Positions 53,326-64,000 of a DNA stretch of 64,000 bases are shown one piece after another; position 1 is the stretch's first letter; every line of letters starts with the position of its first letter. The stretch is from Clitopilus passeckerianus. Lineage: Eukaryota; Basidiomycota; Agaricomycetes; Agaricales; Entolomataceae. Below the pieces are notes generated by a model. That model searched no databases, had not been told where the DNA came from, and worked only from the letters and a program-made list of their open reading frames with translations. The position numbers and the translations under genes are program-made. Where the stretch lies: assembly GCA_944990035.1 (NCBI GenBank), contig CALYLX010000159.1, forward strand, positions 62,001-126,000, given 5' to 3'.

Positions 53326-53963
53326 ATGACTTCCAAGTTTCGGAGCGGTAATTTGGTACTCGCTACACTCGCCCTCACGTCGTTCTTTCCCGTCCCCTTC
53401 AGAAGACGGCCATTTCCATTGGAAGTCCTGCGATCTGGCGTCTTGGGACTTCTTCCCTGACCCAGATCGCTACTTAAACTGGTTTGTTCCATCATCTGAT
53501 GATCAAGCACGACCCTCTCGATACCCGGTGTTTATTGAGAGGCTCAGGCAGTACCTCCGCCCCAATCTGCGTGGCAGATATCCAGAATGGGGTGTCCACG
53601 GTTCATTATGGGCCAGTGCTCGTTTTACTATACCTCTGTGGATAGATCCGCGAGCTATTGGCGTCATGTCAACCCGTACCAACGTGCTTGACTTCAGTTG
53701 GCGTTCGTTGTCGCATAAACTGCATCCTGTTAAGTATGCTTTTTGGGGATACGCGGTTTATTACCCTGTCGTGCAGTGGGCTCGCCTGCTCATAGATATA
53801 TGTTTACTACCTTGCCTGTAATTGTAGGTTGCCAAAACAATGCCAGGAGGGTGATGTTAACCCTGATGGTATATACCTCCACAGAAGAATGCCGATCTGC
53901 TTGTCACGCTGGATATCCAGCTGGCGGCATGCCGGTCTTCATACGAAATGTGACATGTCCTAG
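53326..53963 (+). CDS. Hypothetical 162-residue protein
   Basis: Exons 53326-53347, 53403-53733 and 53828-53963; introns of 55 bp (GTAATT..TTCAG) and 94 bp (GTATGC..TTGTAG); phases 1 and 2; 163 codons. The protein starts MTSKFRS, then E-D-G-H-F-H-W-K-S-C-D-L-A-S-W-D-F-F-P-D, R-Y-P-V-F-I-E-R-L-R-Q-Y-L-R-P, and W-R-S-L-S-H-K-L-H-P; the last exon is basic with C-x-R-W motifs. Rich in Trp, Arg and His, no signal peptide or membrane helix. I do not recognise it. A very short first exon is common in this genome type. The clean phases make a real gene likely. Confidence 0.6.
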
Positions 53964-53999
53964 CCAAATATTGAATTGCCGAGGATGATTACTAGACCA

Positions 54000-54490
54000 G
54001 AACCTGCATCTATGTGTCTAACCCCCAAAATCCAGCCAATGAACTGATCCCTAAAGGGTCTAACGCTGGTGATAGCGGCAGCCTCCATCCGAGTTTATGC
54101 CATGCCGGAACGGAAGTGGCCGCTCCATACAAGTCAGCTTAATGGACGACGGTTGGTGCTGAATGGCATGGCTTCAAGTTCCCGTTATTCTCTCTCCTCT
54201 CCCATCTTCCCTTAAGCTTTAGCCCAGCAATTTTAATCATGCGTTAGCATACGCGAGCTTGGATTGTGGGACTGGATGAGTACTTACCTTTGACATTACG
54301 TTAGACGCACTGTAGGCCCGGTTGATATTTCTACTACTAGTAGCATTTGTTTGCTATTTAAGCACCAATACTCGTTCACTTGGAAGTTACAGTTACAGAG
54401 ATTGAAATTCATTCGGTATAACCGAGTAGGTATTCGCTACGCAGTTCCTTTCTTCTCTGAAAAGACTCCGGACTCGTAACCAGCCATGCC
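54000..54490. other. Intergenic, nothing recognised
   Basis: No frame of note. The 3' flank of the gene at 53326. Confidence 0.35.
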
Positions 54491-54495
54491 GCAGC

Positions 54496-55510
54496 ATTGG
54501 CCCACTCCCACAAGTGATGGGCCATTTCTCAGGTCGCTCATCCTGCATTAGAAGAAATGCCACTCAAGATCTTGCCGTGTCGTACCTCGTATGCTCGGGG
54601 CTTGAGGTGAGCCCTGCTACTTGAGGTATGTTTACGGGTGCCCAGACAATATCTGCTCGCTGACTTTGCGCTGACTTACTACTCCAGCCAGGTAACTCGT
54701 GAATATGAACGAGCAGAAAGCCTGCAAGACCTCGGAAGAAGAGCAGCACGAGCTTTTTGACGGCAAAATTACCGCCTAGCCAGGCCCCCACTGGATGCGG
54801 CTCCGCTTACTTTATCTAACATGACCGACCTCCGGGAGTTTCTGAGCAGTAATCTAGACGCTATAGCTGGCTACTATCCTAACACACCGGGCATTTCTGG
54901 AAGTCGAAAATATCTCTAGGACATGAAAGAATATTTTGAGTCATTCTGAGCGGTGATAGAGACCAAGGACTGTACGTGCCACCAGATGCCTACACTGCAG
55001 CTACGACCTTGGATTTTTATGAGAACCGACCATATTGACAAATATACCTGAAATATTCGGCGCAGCAGCTCTGTGTTATTGAAGCCGAAACTATGAGCAC
55101 CGTTCTTTCAACCAACCCAATACCACCACCTCCGCAACAAAGACAGCCATTATGCAATCCCCTCTCTCTTGATCGGCCCTCCTCGTTATCTCAGCGTACG
55201 CGCTTTCAGTAGGTGCGGCTGTTATGCCTCGCGGCGATTTAAAATGGGTCACAGATCGAGACAACGTCAGATTCTCTCACCTCTTGTCGTAGCCTTGTGC
55301 TCATGCGTTTTTTTGCAGCCTCTTGAGGCTCGCAAAGACGAAATTCGGTTCCCCCCATGCTCCTAGGAAGCAAAGGTTGGTGTATTCTTTGCCCTTCATG
55401 ACACCTATCCTATTCAGCTCGTCCCACCACAGCTTTGTAACGCTCGCCAAAGAGAAAAACTGGCACATAGAGCTACGGGATCCAGAATTATAGATATCCA
55501 TGGGGAGCCG
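54496..55510 (+). repeat. Duplicated block, copy 2 (partner at 47831-48510)
   Basis: Shares the ordered landmarks described for the partner, with an additional 250-300 bp in the middle (about 54850-55300). Frames are short in both copies. Confidence 0.65.
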
Positions 55511-55800
55511 TATGTTCTTGGAATGAGGTTATGCCAGCTCTATGTAGGACTTGTCGTCAATGAAATCTCTCGACCAATTCTGACGTGATGATTGAGCTAC
55601 GGCTTTCCGAAAGTTTCGTAAGCGAGTCCATCCAAGGTTCAACACTTTAGAATGGTAGTGTTGGACTCGAAAAGAGCCTGAGTAATGAATTATTTGATAG
55701 GGAGGATAATGTACGACAACAAGAAATCGATCACAACAAGGTCATAAATGATAGTGGAATTAGCGGTTGGCATGTATTGAGTAAGGTTAATAAGAGCGGA

Positions 55801-57562
55801 CTAAACAACGGAATCATTGGCGGGACGTGGGGAACTAGAAGAAGCATAGCCAAGGCTAGCCGCCGAAGCTCGTTTTAAACTATGGGAATGCTCGGAGACG
55901 TCATCATTGACAAATGCACTAGGAGTAGTGACGCGAACGATTGGCAAGCCAGCGGCTGAGGCTGACAAGACGGAAGAGCGCTTCGTGGGTGGCACATCGT
56001 CTTTTCGCGGTGCCTGCCAATGAAGATGATATTAGTTTCTAATGGAAACGGATGAGGACGTGAGGAACATACAACAGCAGGAATTTCGATCTCTTCGGGT
56101 TCTTCTTTCATCTTCCATCGGGAGTTCAAGCTGTCCAGCACGGTCTGTAAACGAGTAAGAATGAGCCATAAATCCAAGACATGGAATAGAACCCACCAAA
56201 GTGTAAAGCCGGCCAAGCGGCAACGAAAACGCGACATAAAGATGGGTCGACGCCGCCCCAAATTGCACTGGCAAGGGTAAACGAGATTGAGTTAGGGGTT
56301 GAAAGGCAGGGGTAGGTTTCGTACCGTAGCTGGCAAGGCTGAGGATAGAGAAGATCGTGGCCGGAATGCCAGTTTCAAACCCGCTAGGCAGCAGCCTCCC
56401 GACGGTACATTCGGCCTGCTTGCTGCCGGGTTGAGGCTTAAAGATACCCCAGGATAGAATCGCTGGAGATGGTCGTTAGTAAAGGTCAATGTCCGAATGC
56501 TGGGTATTACGTACCAGAGAGTGTGATGTTCGTGAAGACTTGGAAGACGAGCCACGGAACGCAGACGGTTGAAAGGTTGAGCATATCGACCAAGCTAGTA
56601 CCGTGACCTGGGTTCAGTAGAATGTAAATGTGAAGAAGCTAGATGGATACTTACGACGATATCTGGAGGGTCCTAGCCCGAGATATTTCAGTACGGGTTG
56701 ATGAGTAAAGAGAATATCGCCTTACTTTACGCCGGTTGCCAGACCGAAGGCAAACGTGAGGGCAGCAAAGAACATGATTCCAGCGTACAATATGGAGTTT
56801 TTGATGAGCTTGAATACCCTAACTATTCGTCAGTCAAAGTCGTGGACGAACAGTCGTTATGAAGCACACCTAACGGCAAGGAAGGTCTGGGCGATGATAG
56901 CAGGGATGATCTCTGCGATCGGGGTGAGGCAGTATGCCCACAGTGGATCTAGGAAGCGGTGAGTGTCTCGTAGGTGACAAGCCTCCACGCACGTACAGAC
57001 AAGGTTTTCCGGAGCAGTGTAGTTCTCAATGCTATGAGCAGGTAAGTTGAGTCACCGAATCTTGTCCATTTGCTTGGGAGTCCTTACCAGTAGAACCACG
57101 CGACGTAGAGGATCCTGGAAAGAATTAGCGACGATTTTGGATGAAGAAGGTATCTATCTCACAAGCAGGTGTGAAAGAGATCCACGGTCAGAAGGGTCGC
57201 GACAAATGCTCTGTGTGGAAGATGGTAAGGTTCTGGCCGACAAGATGACTGTCGTTCGCATACCTGATCCATAGTGGATCGTTCGACTCTGAACAAAAAA
57301 GTTGGTCCCTGCCAAAAAACTACCATTCAACGAAAAATCTCACTAGAATGGTAGTATCCACCAAATTGGTACGAGTTGATGCCGAAGAGGAACGTGTTGA
57401 CTAGACCGTTTGTCAGAAAACCCCGACACGTATAATGTTGAAGGAAGAAGGCATACGAAAGACTCCAATGAGTAATGTCCCTAAGAAAGGTCTCAGCAGG
57501 CGGAAAGAAGGAACGACTGTTTGTGACTTACCAAGTGTCCAGGAGTAACCATCGGAATCCAT
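55801..57562 (-). CDS. DUF6534-type seven-helix membrane protein
   Basis: Start ATG 57562-57560 (MDSDGYSWTLGTLLIGVF), stop 55803-55801, with about 14 short introns. In order: helix 1 G-T-L-L-I-G-V-F-L-N-T-F-L-F-G; S-K-S-N-D-P-L-W-I-R; helix 2 A-F-V-A-T-L-L-T-V-D-L-F-H-T; Y-V-A-W-F-Y; helix with I-A-E-I-I-P-A-I-I-A-Q-T-F-L-A-V-R; A-G-I-M-F-F-A-A-L-T-F-A-F-G; an L-V-D-M-L-N.. helix; T-G-I-P-A-T-I-F-S-I-L-S-L-A-S-Y; L-P-L-G-R-L-Y-T-L then T-V-L-D-S-L-N-S-R. The C-terminal tail is cytoplasmic-type and Ser-rich. The F-L-F-G, D-P-L-W-I-R, D-L-F-H-T and S-L-N-S-R signatures are those of the DUF6534 family, expanded in Agaricomycetes; role unknown, receptor-like topology. One acceptor (before L-V-D-M-L) is ambiguous. 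Confidence 0.8.
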
Positions 57563-59442
57563 CGTGAGATTGTAAAGTCAACAGAGGGCGGTTTAAAGAA
57601 GTGTCGTCGAGAAAATAAAAGGATCGTGAGGGTTATATGGTGGTTGGAGAGCAACCTGGGCGCAACCAAGCTGCAACCGTCGACCATAGCTGGCAGCTGG
57701 TGGCGTCGTTGGACGCCTCAGCTACCCTCACAGGGCACTTGAGTTTACCGTCATCGAGAATCAGTAACCCTGAGTTACGTGAGCGACCTGCAGGCGAACT
57801 TGGCCAAAATTGTGGCAATTCTTGCCATACGGAGGTAGGTGCCGGTGCGGCAGAAAGGCGTCCAAATGTTGAATCTCTCCGCATTTCTGCTGTAAATCCC
57901 ACTATTTCTGCTCATATCTGCACAGATCGAAGTCGATGTAGGAGTTCACGATTAGCGGTGTATTGGCAGGTCGTAAGGCTTAGAGATGAAAAAGTTCTGT
58001 ATGTAAGTAAGGGTCCCCACCCCCCGCCGATTCCGTGGCAGCGCTTCCGAAATGACATATCCGTGGACGCTAGCTTCTTTCCATCACGATCATCTAAATA
58101 TTTTCTAGAAGAATGAGCTGGAGTAGGGAGAAATAAGACCCATTCCAGCCCTCTGACCGAGCCTTCGTTTGATCACCGAACCCAAAAGACGAAAAGCAGG
58201 CACTGTAGAGAATTTACATCGAACTCAGTGCTTTTGCGGGAGTCACATCATGAATATTTCAAAATTCAAACATTGGTCTAATACTTACGGGGCACGTGGG
58301 CGACAAAGGCACGCATATTTACCTTTCCCTTAGCTACGAATGACCTACGGAAACAAATTCATCCAGAGGCTTGAGTGCTAAACTACTCATTCGCAATGGC
58401 ACTAGCCGGCCGCTGCTGGATCTAGGCCTAGATGATACGCTTTGCTTGACAGTTACTGTAAGGCTCATGATGGCGATTTGTTCTGCGTAGAATGCAGCCT
58501 GGGTTGCTGGCTTTTTTCAAGCTTTCGAGAAAGAATAACGCGCCTCCACGTCCTCAAATTAGAGAGTAGACTCTTCACGTTTGCCAAGACCATTTCATTT
58601 GGGCCGATGAGCGGATGGCCGAACAAGCCGAGTGTGGTCCCTTGCTGTCGGTATTCGGCCTGGATGGATGTGCCACACAAAGCAAGGCTTCGGGACCAAT
58701 CCAAAAATAACTTCAACGTTCAGCAACTTCAGGGTGAGGATCGTGACGGTTGTCCTTGTCAATAACATTGAATACTGGACCGCTGAGGGCCTAAGCGCAA
58801 ATCTATGACTACTGGGCTTGTTGTACACCATAAATGCAGCGCCTTTTACGCATTCTGCCAGAGATCTTGCGAACCTGGCTCTCTGCCGAAGCTCCCGTTG
58901 GCAGAACCAACCGCATCTTCTGAGCCTTCATCTGAATTGCCAACCGGACGCTGGGACGCGAAAATATGGTTCAAAGAAGTAACAGGCTTTAAAACCCCAG
59001 ACGCAGCCATATTTAAGACAGTCTTGGTACTTCTTTTGTGGCCTCGTCACCCTTTCAGTGACGTTGAAAGGACACACCTAAACCTTCCTCCGTGATAGGA
59101 GGTGCAACTACTACTGGGGCTTCTGGCTTATTGCTCTGGTCGGCTGAGGCCAAGCAACGTCAACTCACATCTGACGTCTGAAGGACACTCCCGTCTCGAG
59201 CGTTCCAGCTAACCAAATCAAGTCACTCACGTGGATGCTTTCCACCAAACTGGTCAAATCGTGGCTGCGTTCGATGGGCAGTCCTTCCTTAGTCGGAAAC
59301 TAGATAAGGTGGCAGGTGTTGTGAGCGCTGCTTGGAGTGTGGATCATTATCAATCGTCTCATCCCGGTCACCACGGGCATATAAGGCCAAGTGCATCGCA
59401 GCCACAGCTACTGCCCGGTGCTGCCCCAGTTCTTGTGCCTAC
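57563..59442. other. Intergenic between divergent membrane-protein genes
   Basis: Contains plus-strand frames of 159 codons (57637-58116) and 96 codons (58805-59095), without motifs or splice support. I read them as chance. The region must contain the promoters of the DUF6534-type gene (minus) and of the gene at 59443 (plus). Confidence 0.4.
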
Positions 59443-60801
59443 ATGGAGTATGAATCCCACGACATCCTGTTCCTTCTACTAAACGTCCTCTTCGAGGCGG
59501 TATTCCTGGGTACGTCTCGTGATCTTGCTACTAATTCACCGCCACTTGACTGTTCTTGAATAGGAGCTTTTGGAGCTCTGACATGTTTGGTTATCTGGAT
59601 GCTCATGTACGTCCTTGATATGCCTATGGTGACTTTTAGGCGAACTCATCTGACTACAACAAACCCTTGACAGCTCCAAGCGGCATGAGTTAAGACTCGC
59701 TCAGAAGATTCTCTTCTCGACTTCAATCTGCCTATTCGCGCTCGCAGCAGTGCAAATAGGGTTTCTGGTGCAGCAACTAGGAAGCGCCTCTAATGTTCCC
59801 AACTTCAATGTTCGGGCTCAGGTCTTGATTTATGCCACTATAGTCAGTCATCTCTGGTCTCAAAAGCAAACTACGTCTGATAATCCGTACAACTATAAAA
59901 GCTTGCTCTTGGCGATTGTATTCTGATTTGGAGGTAGGTGTGGATCTTAACGTTGCTGCGCTCGACCTGATCCCTCTCTGTAGAGTGTGGGCAATATGGG
60001 AGAACAGCTACGTCGTTGTAGCTATACCGATTTCCCTGACAATTGCGACTTTCGGTGAGCTCTACTCCCCCTAAGCACCTCAAGCAAACAGTCTGATTAA
60101 CCATCCATAGCCCTGACGCTTAGAGAAGCCATACGATACCACGGAGGCGGTTTCTTCACCCTGAATACCGACCCAGCTATCGCACTCTCCGCGACGAATA
60201 CCTCCCTCTGCACCCTACTCATCGCAGGTCGCATCTGGTGAGCACTCCCCTAGACTCTCGAGCTGAGCCGACTGACTGATACCCATCAGGTACCAACGAC
60301 GAAGGATACGAAGGCTGGTGGCTTCCTCTGGGATGAATCTTGGAGACGGTCTTATGAGTGGAGTGTTGTTTCTCATCGAGACGGGGGCGCTCTTTACTTT
60401 CACGCAGGTACGTCTCTCAATTACAATATCCTGCGTAACACCAAGACTGACGGAGATCCAGATCCTCGTCCTCATCTTCAAGCCCTTAGGAAGCGCAGAC
60501 GCCTTCTCCATTATTATGAACCTCGAGATGCCTCTAATCGTAAGCTCTCTTCCCCGTAATTAGGAACGATTCCAGTCTAATAAACCCACAGGGAATGCTA
60601 CCTACCATGCTAATTGTCGTGGTATACCTACGAAAACTCCCAGGACACGGCACTACCCACACCCACACATCGCATACCACGATTCGATTTACCCATAGGA
60701 TACCTACTGATAAAACGGTCTTTGACCAGGAAGATATACAAGATGCGACTTCATCGTTGACGAGAGTGGCTTCCACCAGTTCTCATGTTAGGGCTGCTTA
60801 A
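59443..60801 (+). CDS. Seven-helix membrane protein, basidiomycete type, 304 residues
   Basis: Nine exons: 59443-59509, 59564-59606, 59674-59842, 59902-59933, 59984-60054, 60111-60237, 60290-60407, 60462-60539, 60592-60801. All introns are GT..AG of 50-67 bp with matching phases; 305 codons. Helices: D-I-L-F-L-L-L-N-V-L-F-E-A-V-F-L-G-A-F-G-A with W-M-L-I; I-L-F-S-T-S-I-C-L-F-A-L-A-A-V-Q-I; L-G-D-C-I-L-I-W-R-V-W-A-I-W; V-V-V-A-I-P-I-S-L-T-I-A-T; S-L-C-T-L-L-I-A-G-R-I-W-Y; S-G-V-L-F-L-I-E-T-G-A-L-F-T-F; G-M-L-P-T-M-L-I-V-V-V. The G-D-x-I-x-I-W-R-x-W-x-I-W and L-I-A-x-R-I-W motifs typify a seven-helix orphan family abundant in mushrooms. The C-terminus is Thr/His-rich. Intact. Confidence 0.88.
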
Positions 60802-61114
60802 TTCCTTACGAATCATATACCGGACAAGTTCTGTTAATCGTTACTGTATTATTTATCCCAGACGTTAAACGGTCATGTATTATGGAAGAGGCGTAACAAC
60901 ATTTAACCATAGGATACTTCAACAAGTAAGGACTTGCGCGTAAAATGGGTTCAGAAGTCGAATGGGGTATCTGTAGTATGCGATATAAACATGGTAGCAG
61001 TGGGAGAACGAAAGGTGTGGGTAAAATAATTTCATGAATGGATGTGCTAGAACGATGAGTTGTAAGTATGTGTTTAGAAAGGAGAGAACTGGCCAACTTA
61101 CTTTTCGCGGCTGT
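60802..61114. other. Convergent intergenic region
   Basis: Lies between the stops of two convergent genes. A 96-codon minus frame crosses it without motifs. Presumably 3' UTRs and terminators. Confidence 0.4.
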
Positions 61115-62161
61115 CTAGAGTGCGCTAACTGCGGACCAGATCAACCATAACAGCGCCATAGACGGCAATCCCAGGAAAGGCTGCAATGCCAAAGTGCCTC
61201 CAATCAAAGGAGCCGCAGCGCCAATAGTCTCATTCAAACACGTGAGGAGCGTTTTATCCAGATTCGAGGGGAGCGGCGTATCCGGCGTCCCCTCCGGGCT
61301 GAGTGCAGCAGTGTTGTTGTACCCGTCGAGGGTGAGGGCGATGCTGCTGGCACGGTAGTACTGGATGGTCTGTTCTGGTTGTGGTAGTGACGTGAAGTCG
61401 TCTTGATACGCTGATGGGGATGTCGAGCTATTGCCGGCTAGTGAACTGCTGCAGTTGGACCGGATATCTTGGATGAGCTCGACGACGGTGGCGTTGTCTG
61501 CGAGGAGTCTGAAGGTGGAGTTTACCGAATTCGATGAGAATGCAGCGTAGACCATCGATCCTCCTGGTCTACTTGAGTTATTTGGGCGACCATACTGAAA
61601 ACGAAAAGATTGTGAGTTACGGCGTAGATAATGAGCCACTGGGATGGCGAACCTCAGAGTTGTGAAGATAAGCTCCACCAGCGACACCGCCGACGCCTCC
61701 CCAGGCGAGTGGCCAGAAGAAGAACGGAAAGCCTCTGCCCGCAACACCACGGCCATTTGTGTTAGGATAGCCACTGCCATATTGACTAGACGCAAAACCA
61801 ACAAAGTCAGGCGGATCCTCATCTTATGGGTAAGAAGAGGCGCAAACCTATTCCCGAAGACCTGTCCTCGATTAGCACCTCCTGTAGTCCGTCCAGCAAA
61901 AAGTTGGCCACCAGGAATCGTGGTAACAGGTGCTCCTCCGGGTCCGTAGGCACTGGCAGATTTTGAGGTGCCGCCGGAGTGGATAGGCGTACTTCGTCCT
62001 CCCCCGCTCTTTCCACCTCCGCTACTTGCACCTTTACCACCACCTCCACCTCCACCACCTTTTCCACCACCACCTCCGCCTTTACGTCGGTATAGCCGCT
62101 TGAGCTTGTCGCTGGAACGTTCCGAGATGAATGGGACAAACATGGGTGAAGTCTGGTTCAA
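61115..62161 (-). CDS. Glycine-rich conserved surface-type protein, 308 residues
   Basis: Exons 62161-61848, 61785-61653 and 61594-61115; introns of 62 and 58 bp; phases 2 and 0; 309 codons. The N-terminus has R-L-Y-R-R-K then long G/K/S repeats (GGGGGGKGGGGGGGGKG), then R-T-T-G-G-A-N-R-G-Q-V-F-G-N. Exon 2 (133 nt) encodes Q-Y-G-S-G-Y-P, R-G-V-A-G-R-G-F-P-F-F-F-W-P-L-A-W-G-G. Exon 3 has Y-G-R-P-N-N-S-S-R-P-G-G-S, many N-x-S/T sites, and a hydrophobic C-terminus (ALLWLIWSAVSAL) suiting a membrane or GPI anchor. I associate the Y-G-S-G-Y-P / F-P-F-x-F-W-P module with an uncharacterised mushroom family. The unspliced frame happens to be open through both introns. Paralogue at 63246. Confidence 0.8.
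   Translation of the reverse strand: MNQTSPMFVPFISERSSDKLKRLYRRKGGGGGGKGGGGGGGGKGASSGGGKSGGGRSTPIHSGGTSKSASAYGPGGAPVTTIPGGQLFAGRTTGGANRGQVFGNRFAPLLTHKMRIRLTLLVLRLVNMAVAILTQMAVVLRAEAFRSSSGHSPGEASAVSLVELIFTTLRFAIPVAHYLRRNSQSFRFQYGRPNNSSRPGGSMVYAAFSSNSVNSTFRLLADNATVVELIQDIRSNCSSSLAGNSSTSPSAYQDDFTSLPQPEQTIQYYRASSIALTLDGYNNTAALSPEGTPDTPLPSNLDKTLLTCLNETIGAAAPLIGGTLALQPFLGLPSMALLWLIWSAVSAL
61950..62110 (-). repeat. Imperfect GGN codon repeat in the glycine-rich N-terminus
   Basis: Runs of (GGT/GGA/GGC)n coding for Gly with interspersed Lys, about 62035-62085. Prone to length change by slippage. Confidence 0.6.
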
Positions 62162-63245
62162 GCCGGATGAATGGACGGCGGGCTTGCGCGTGGCAGAGGG
62201 CAGAAAACTCTAATATGGCAAACCTTCCGAGCCATGGGCATTATGAGCAGTTATTGGCCGTTCCGTTTTAGGAAATGAATCGGAGTATCGCGCTCGGCAA
62301 GCACAGCCTCCCCATCACTGATATCGTTGAGGAAGTCAAGCTGACAGGTGTTGGGACCTTTTCGGAATATGAATCCGAGTCACTTGTACTGGCCTTAGCG
62401 CGCTTTATGCATCCAATACGACTAATACATGAAGCTAAAAACTTCAAATGAAGACACAAATATTTCTCTTTGAGCAAAGGGTTCGTATAGAATGATCTTC
62501 GTCGACCAGTGAAACTCAATCCCGGCACTGCTCGGTTTAGAAGAAGGCCTTGCGTCGAGGTCGAGGTCAGAAAATCGTCCGCAATATTTCAATAAACCCC
62601 GATGAACTCGCCATTGGCGGGACTGAAACGCTTATATGCCACCACGCTCTCGCCGTTCATACCAATATTTAGATACCGTTAGCACATCCCGCGAGCACGC
62701 GATCGGAAGACCGCATGGGATTTCACACCTATTTGACTGCCTTGAGTATTGACTTGCACTGCCCATTCGTCAGGAGTCACACCGATTCTCCGAGCTTACT
62801 TCTTGCATGGCTGAACGCAAGTTGACACCTCGGTAGCTAGCCGAAGCCTACCGAATAACTCTCACCCAGCGCTACTGACAGACAAAGTACCACACCATTT
62901 TTGCCATATCGAGCAAAGCGTCACAGCCCTCCAGCTAGTACAACACGAGAATATGATTTGATCTGTGGACGTCGCACGTTCGTCGCCCAAAGGATAAAAA
63001 CTCGTGTGCACTGAATCCTAATGTGCCCATGCGGCGTGGACTGCAACCCAGCAACTATCAGAGTATTCGCACAGTAATATGTTTCGAGCTGACAACGCTC
63101 TATCGACATGAGCAATTGCATACGCAAATAAAGCCACATGTAGTTATACAGTAGTAACAAATAATAATTTGATTTGTACATTAGAGCGCAAAATGCGCGA
63201 ATAAGTGGAAGAAATAAACAAATAAATACCAAATATCGTTGGTCA
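62162..63245. other. Intergenic, no gene supported
   Basis: An 86-codon minus frame at 62528-62268 and a hydrophobic 103-codon minus frame at 63232-62921 (FICLFLPLIRAFCALMY) lie between two tandem paralogues. Neither has paralogues or splice support. Confidence 0.35.
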
Positions 63246-64000
63246 TCATGTCAGGAGGTACATCGCCCATACGACCCAGAAGAACATCCACGCTTCGTGC
63301 TTCAAGGCTGCGTTATATAGCGTCCCTGTGTCGCTTGATCCACCGACCAGAGGTACGGCAGCTCCTATGGTATAATTCAAGCAGTTTATCAAGTTGTTAT
63401 CAACGTTAGAAGGCAGAGGCGTATCCTGAGCGCCCTCGGGTTGGAACACCGCCGAGTTGTTGTACCCATCAAGGGTGAGAGCGACTGTAGATGCTCGGTA
63501 ATATTGGATAGTCTGCTCGGGCTGAGGAAGCGCCGATAGGGAGTCTTGGTAGGGAACTGGCGATGACGAGTTCGCTTTGATGGAGCAGTTGGTCTGGATG
63601 TCGGTTATGAGCTCGGAGATGGTGACGTTGTCGGCTAGGATTCGGAAGGTAGAGCTCGTGGAGTTTGAGATGAAGACTGTGGTTGCGAGTGGTCCACCTG
63701 GACGGCTGGAGTTGTCTGGTCGGCCGTACTAGATAGAAGAATAAATGTTAGTTATCCCGTACGTTAGCGTCTTAGAATGATACTGACCTCGTTGTTATGC
63801 AGGTATGCACCAGCACCAAATCCTGCAGCACCTCCCCATGCCAGAGGCCAGAACGTGAATGGGAAACCTCGTCCTCCAACGCCACGAGTGTTCACTCCAG
63901 GATAGCCACTCCCATATTGCCTGGCAGCATCCGATCAGCGATCCGAACCACCAAAGAATTGTCCGACTTACTTATTGCCGTATACCTCTCCCCTAGTTCC
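63246..64000 (-). CDS. Glycine-type conserved surface protein, partial at window edge
   Basis: Same family and exon pattern as 61115-62161: exon 3 63728-63246 (161 codons), a 59-bp intron, exon 2 63920-63788 (133 nt, identical length to the paralogue), a 51-bp intron with GTAAGT donor, and the end of exon 1 at 63972 running off the window. Shared landmarks: Q-Y-G-S-G-Y-P, R-G-V-G-G-R-G-F-P-F-T-F-W-P-L-A-W-G-G, Y-G-R-P-D-N-S-S-R-P-G-G, L-P-Q-P-E-Q-T-I-Q-Y-Y-R-A-S and L-T-L-D-G-Y-N-N. C-terminus hydrophobic (WMFFWVVWAMYLLT). Tandem duplicate; the Gly-rich N-terminus lies outside the window. Confidence 0.8.

Noticed and set aside
57637..58116. 159-codon plus-strand frame upstream of the DUF6534-type gene
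   Set aside because: No conserved features, biased composition, and it lies in the expected promoter of a well-supported divergent gene.
62921..63232. Hydrophobic 103-codon minus-strand frame as a small membrane protein
   Set aside because: Directly abuts the 3' end of the next gene, AT-rich, no paralogue; hydrophobicity follows from T-rich antisense codons.

Overview
The window looks like nuclear DNA of a basidiomycete, most likely an Agaricomycete. Coding regions are cut by many short introns (mostly 45-75 bp, GT..AG), there are no operons, both strands are used, and several proteins belong to types I associate with mushroom-forming fungi: a DUF6534-type seven-helix membrane protein, small serine/threonine-rich cell-surface proteins and lineage-specific families with disordered N-termini. 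Family assignments rest on motif recognition by eye, because no search could be run. Exon boundaries were worked out by hand from splice consensus and reading phase.

Layout. 1-7.3 kb is gene-poor: a decayed LTR-retrotransposon gag fragment (2.7-3.7 kb) and one frameshifted small gene. 7.3-14.7 kb is a rearranged block. It holds two inverted copies of a secreted, N-glycosylated surface-protein gene, a third partial copy, and two oppositely oriented paralogues of a cysteine-rich GPI-anchor-type protein, one of which has lost its 5' end at a duplication junction. 15-26.7 kb carries a few unrecognised genes, a broken gene with an in-frame TGA and a degenerate tandem-repeat tract. 26.9-28.0 kb is a non-autonomous DNA transposon with an 8-bp target duplication, and 29.6 kb holds a 172-bp MITE.

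18.7-51.9 kb contains at least seven members of one lineage-specific family (disordered N-terminus, then a short hydrophobic/glycine motif module, small C-terminal exon). Two members are an almost identical pair at 32.7 and 48.8 kb. A second pair (38.9 and 51.0 kb) has one intact and one frameshifted member.

39.9-47.8 kb is the most striking object: a Mutator-like (MULE) transposon whose single spliced gene joins a GCM/WRKY-type zinc finger, a DDE transposase, a ubiquitin-specific-protease-like domain, a PHD-like finger and a possible Tudor-like segment (about 1,632 codons). It is dead: it has a TGA, a TAG and a nested solo LTR with a perfect 5-bp target duplication. Removing the LTR plus one target copy restores the reading phase exactly.

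52-64 kb is gene-richer: an unrecognised small gene, a truncated copy and a full copy of a DUF6534-type gene, another seven-helix membrane protein gene, and two paralogous glycine-rich surface-protein genes in the same orientation, the last cut by the window edge.
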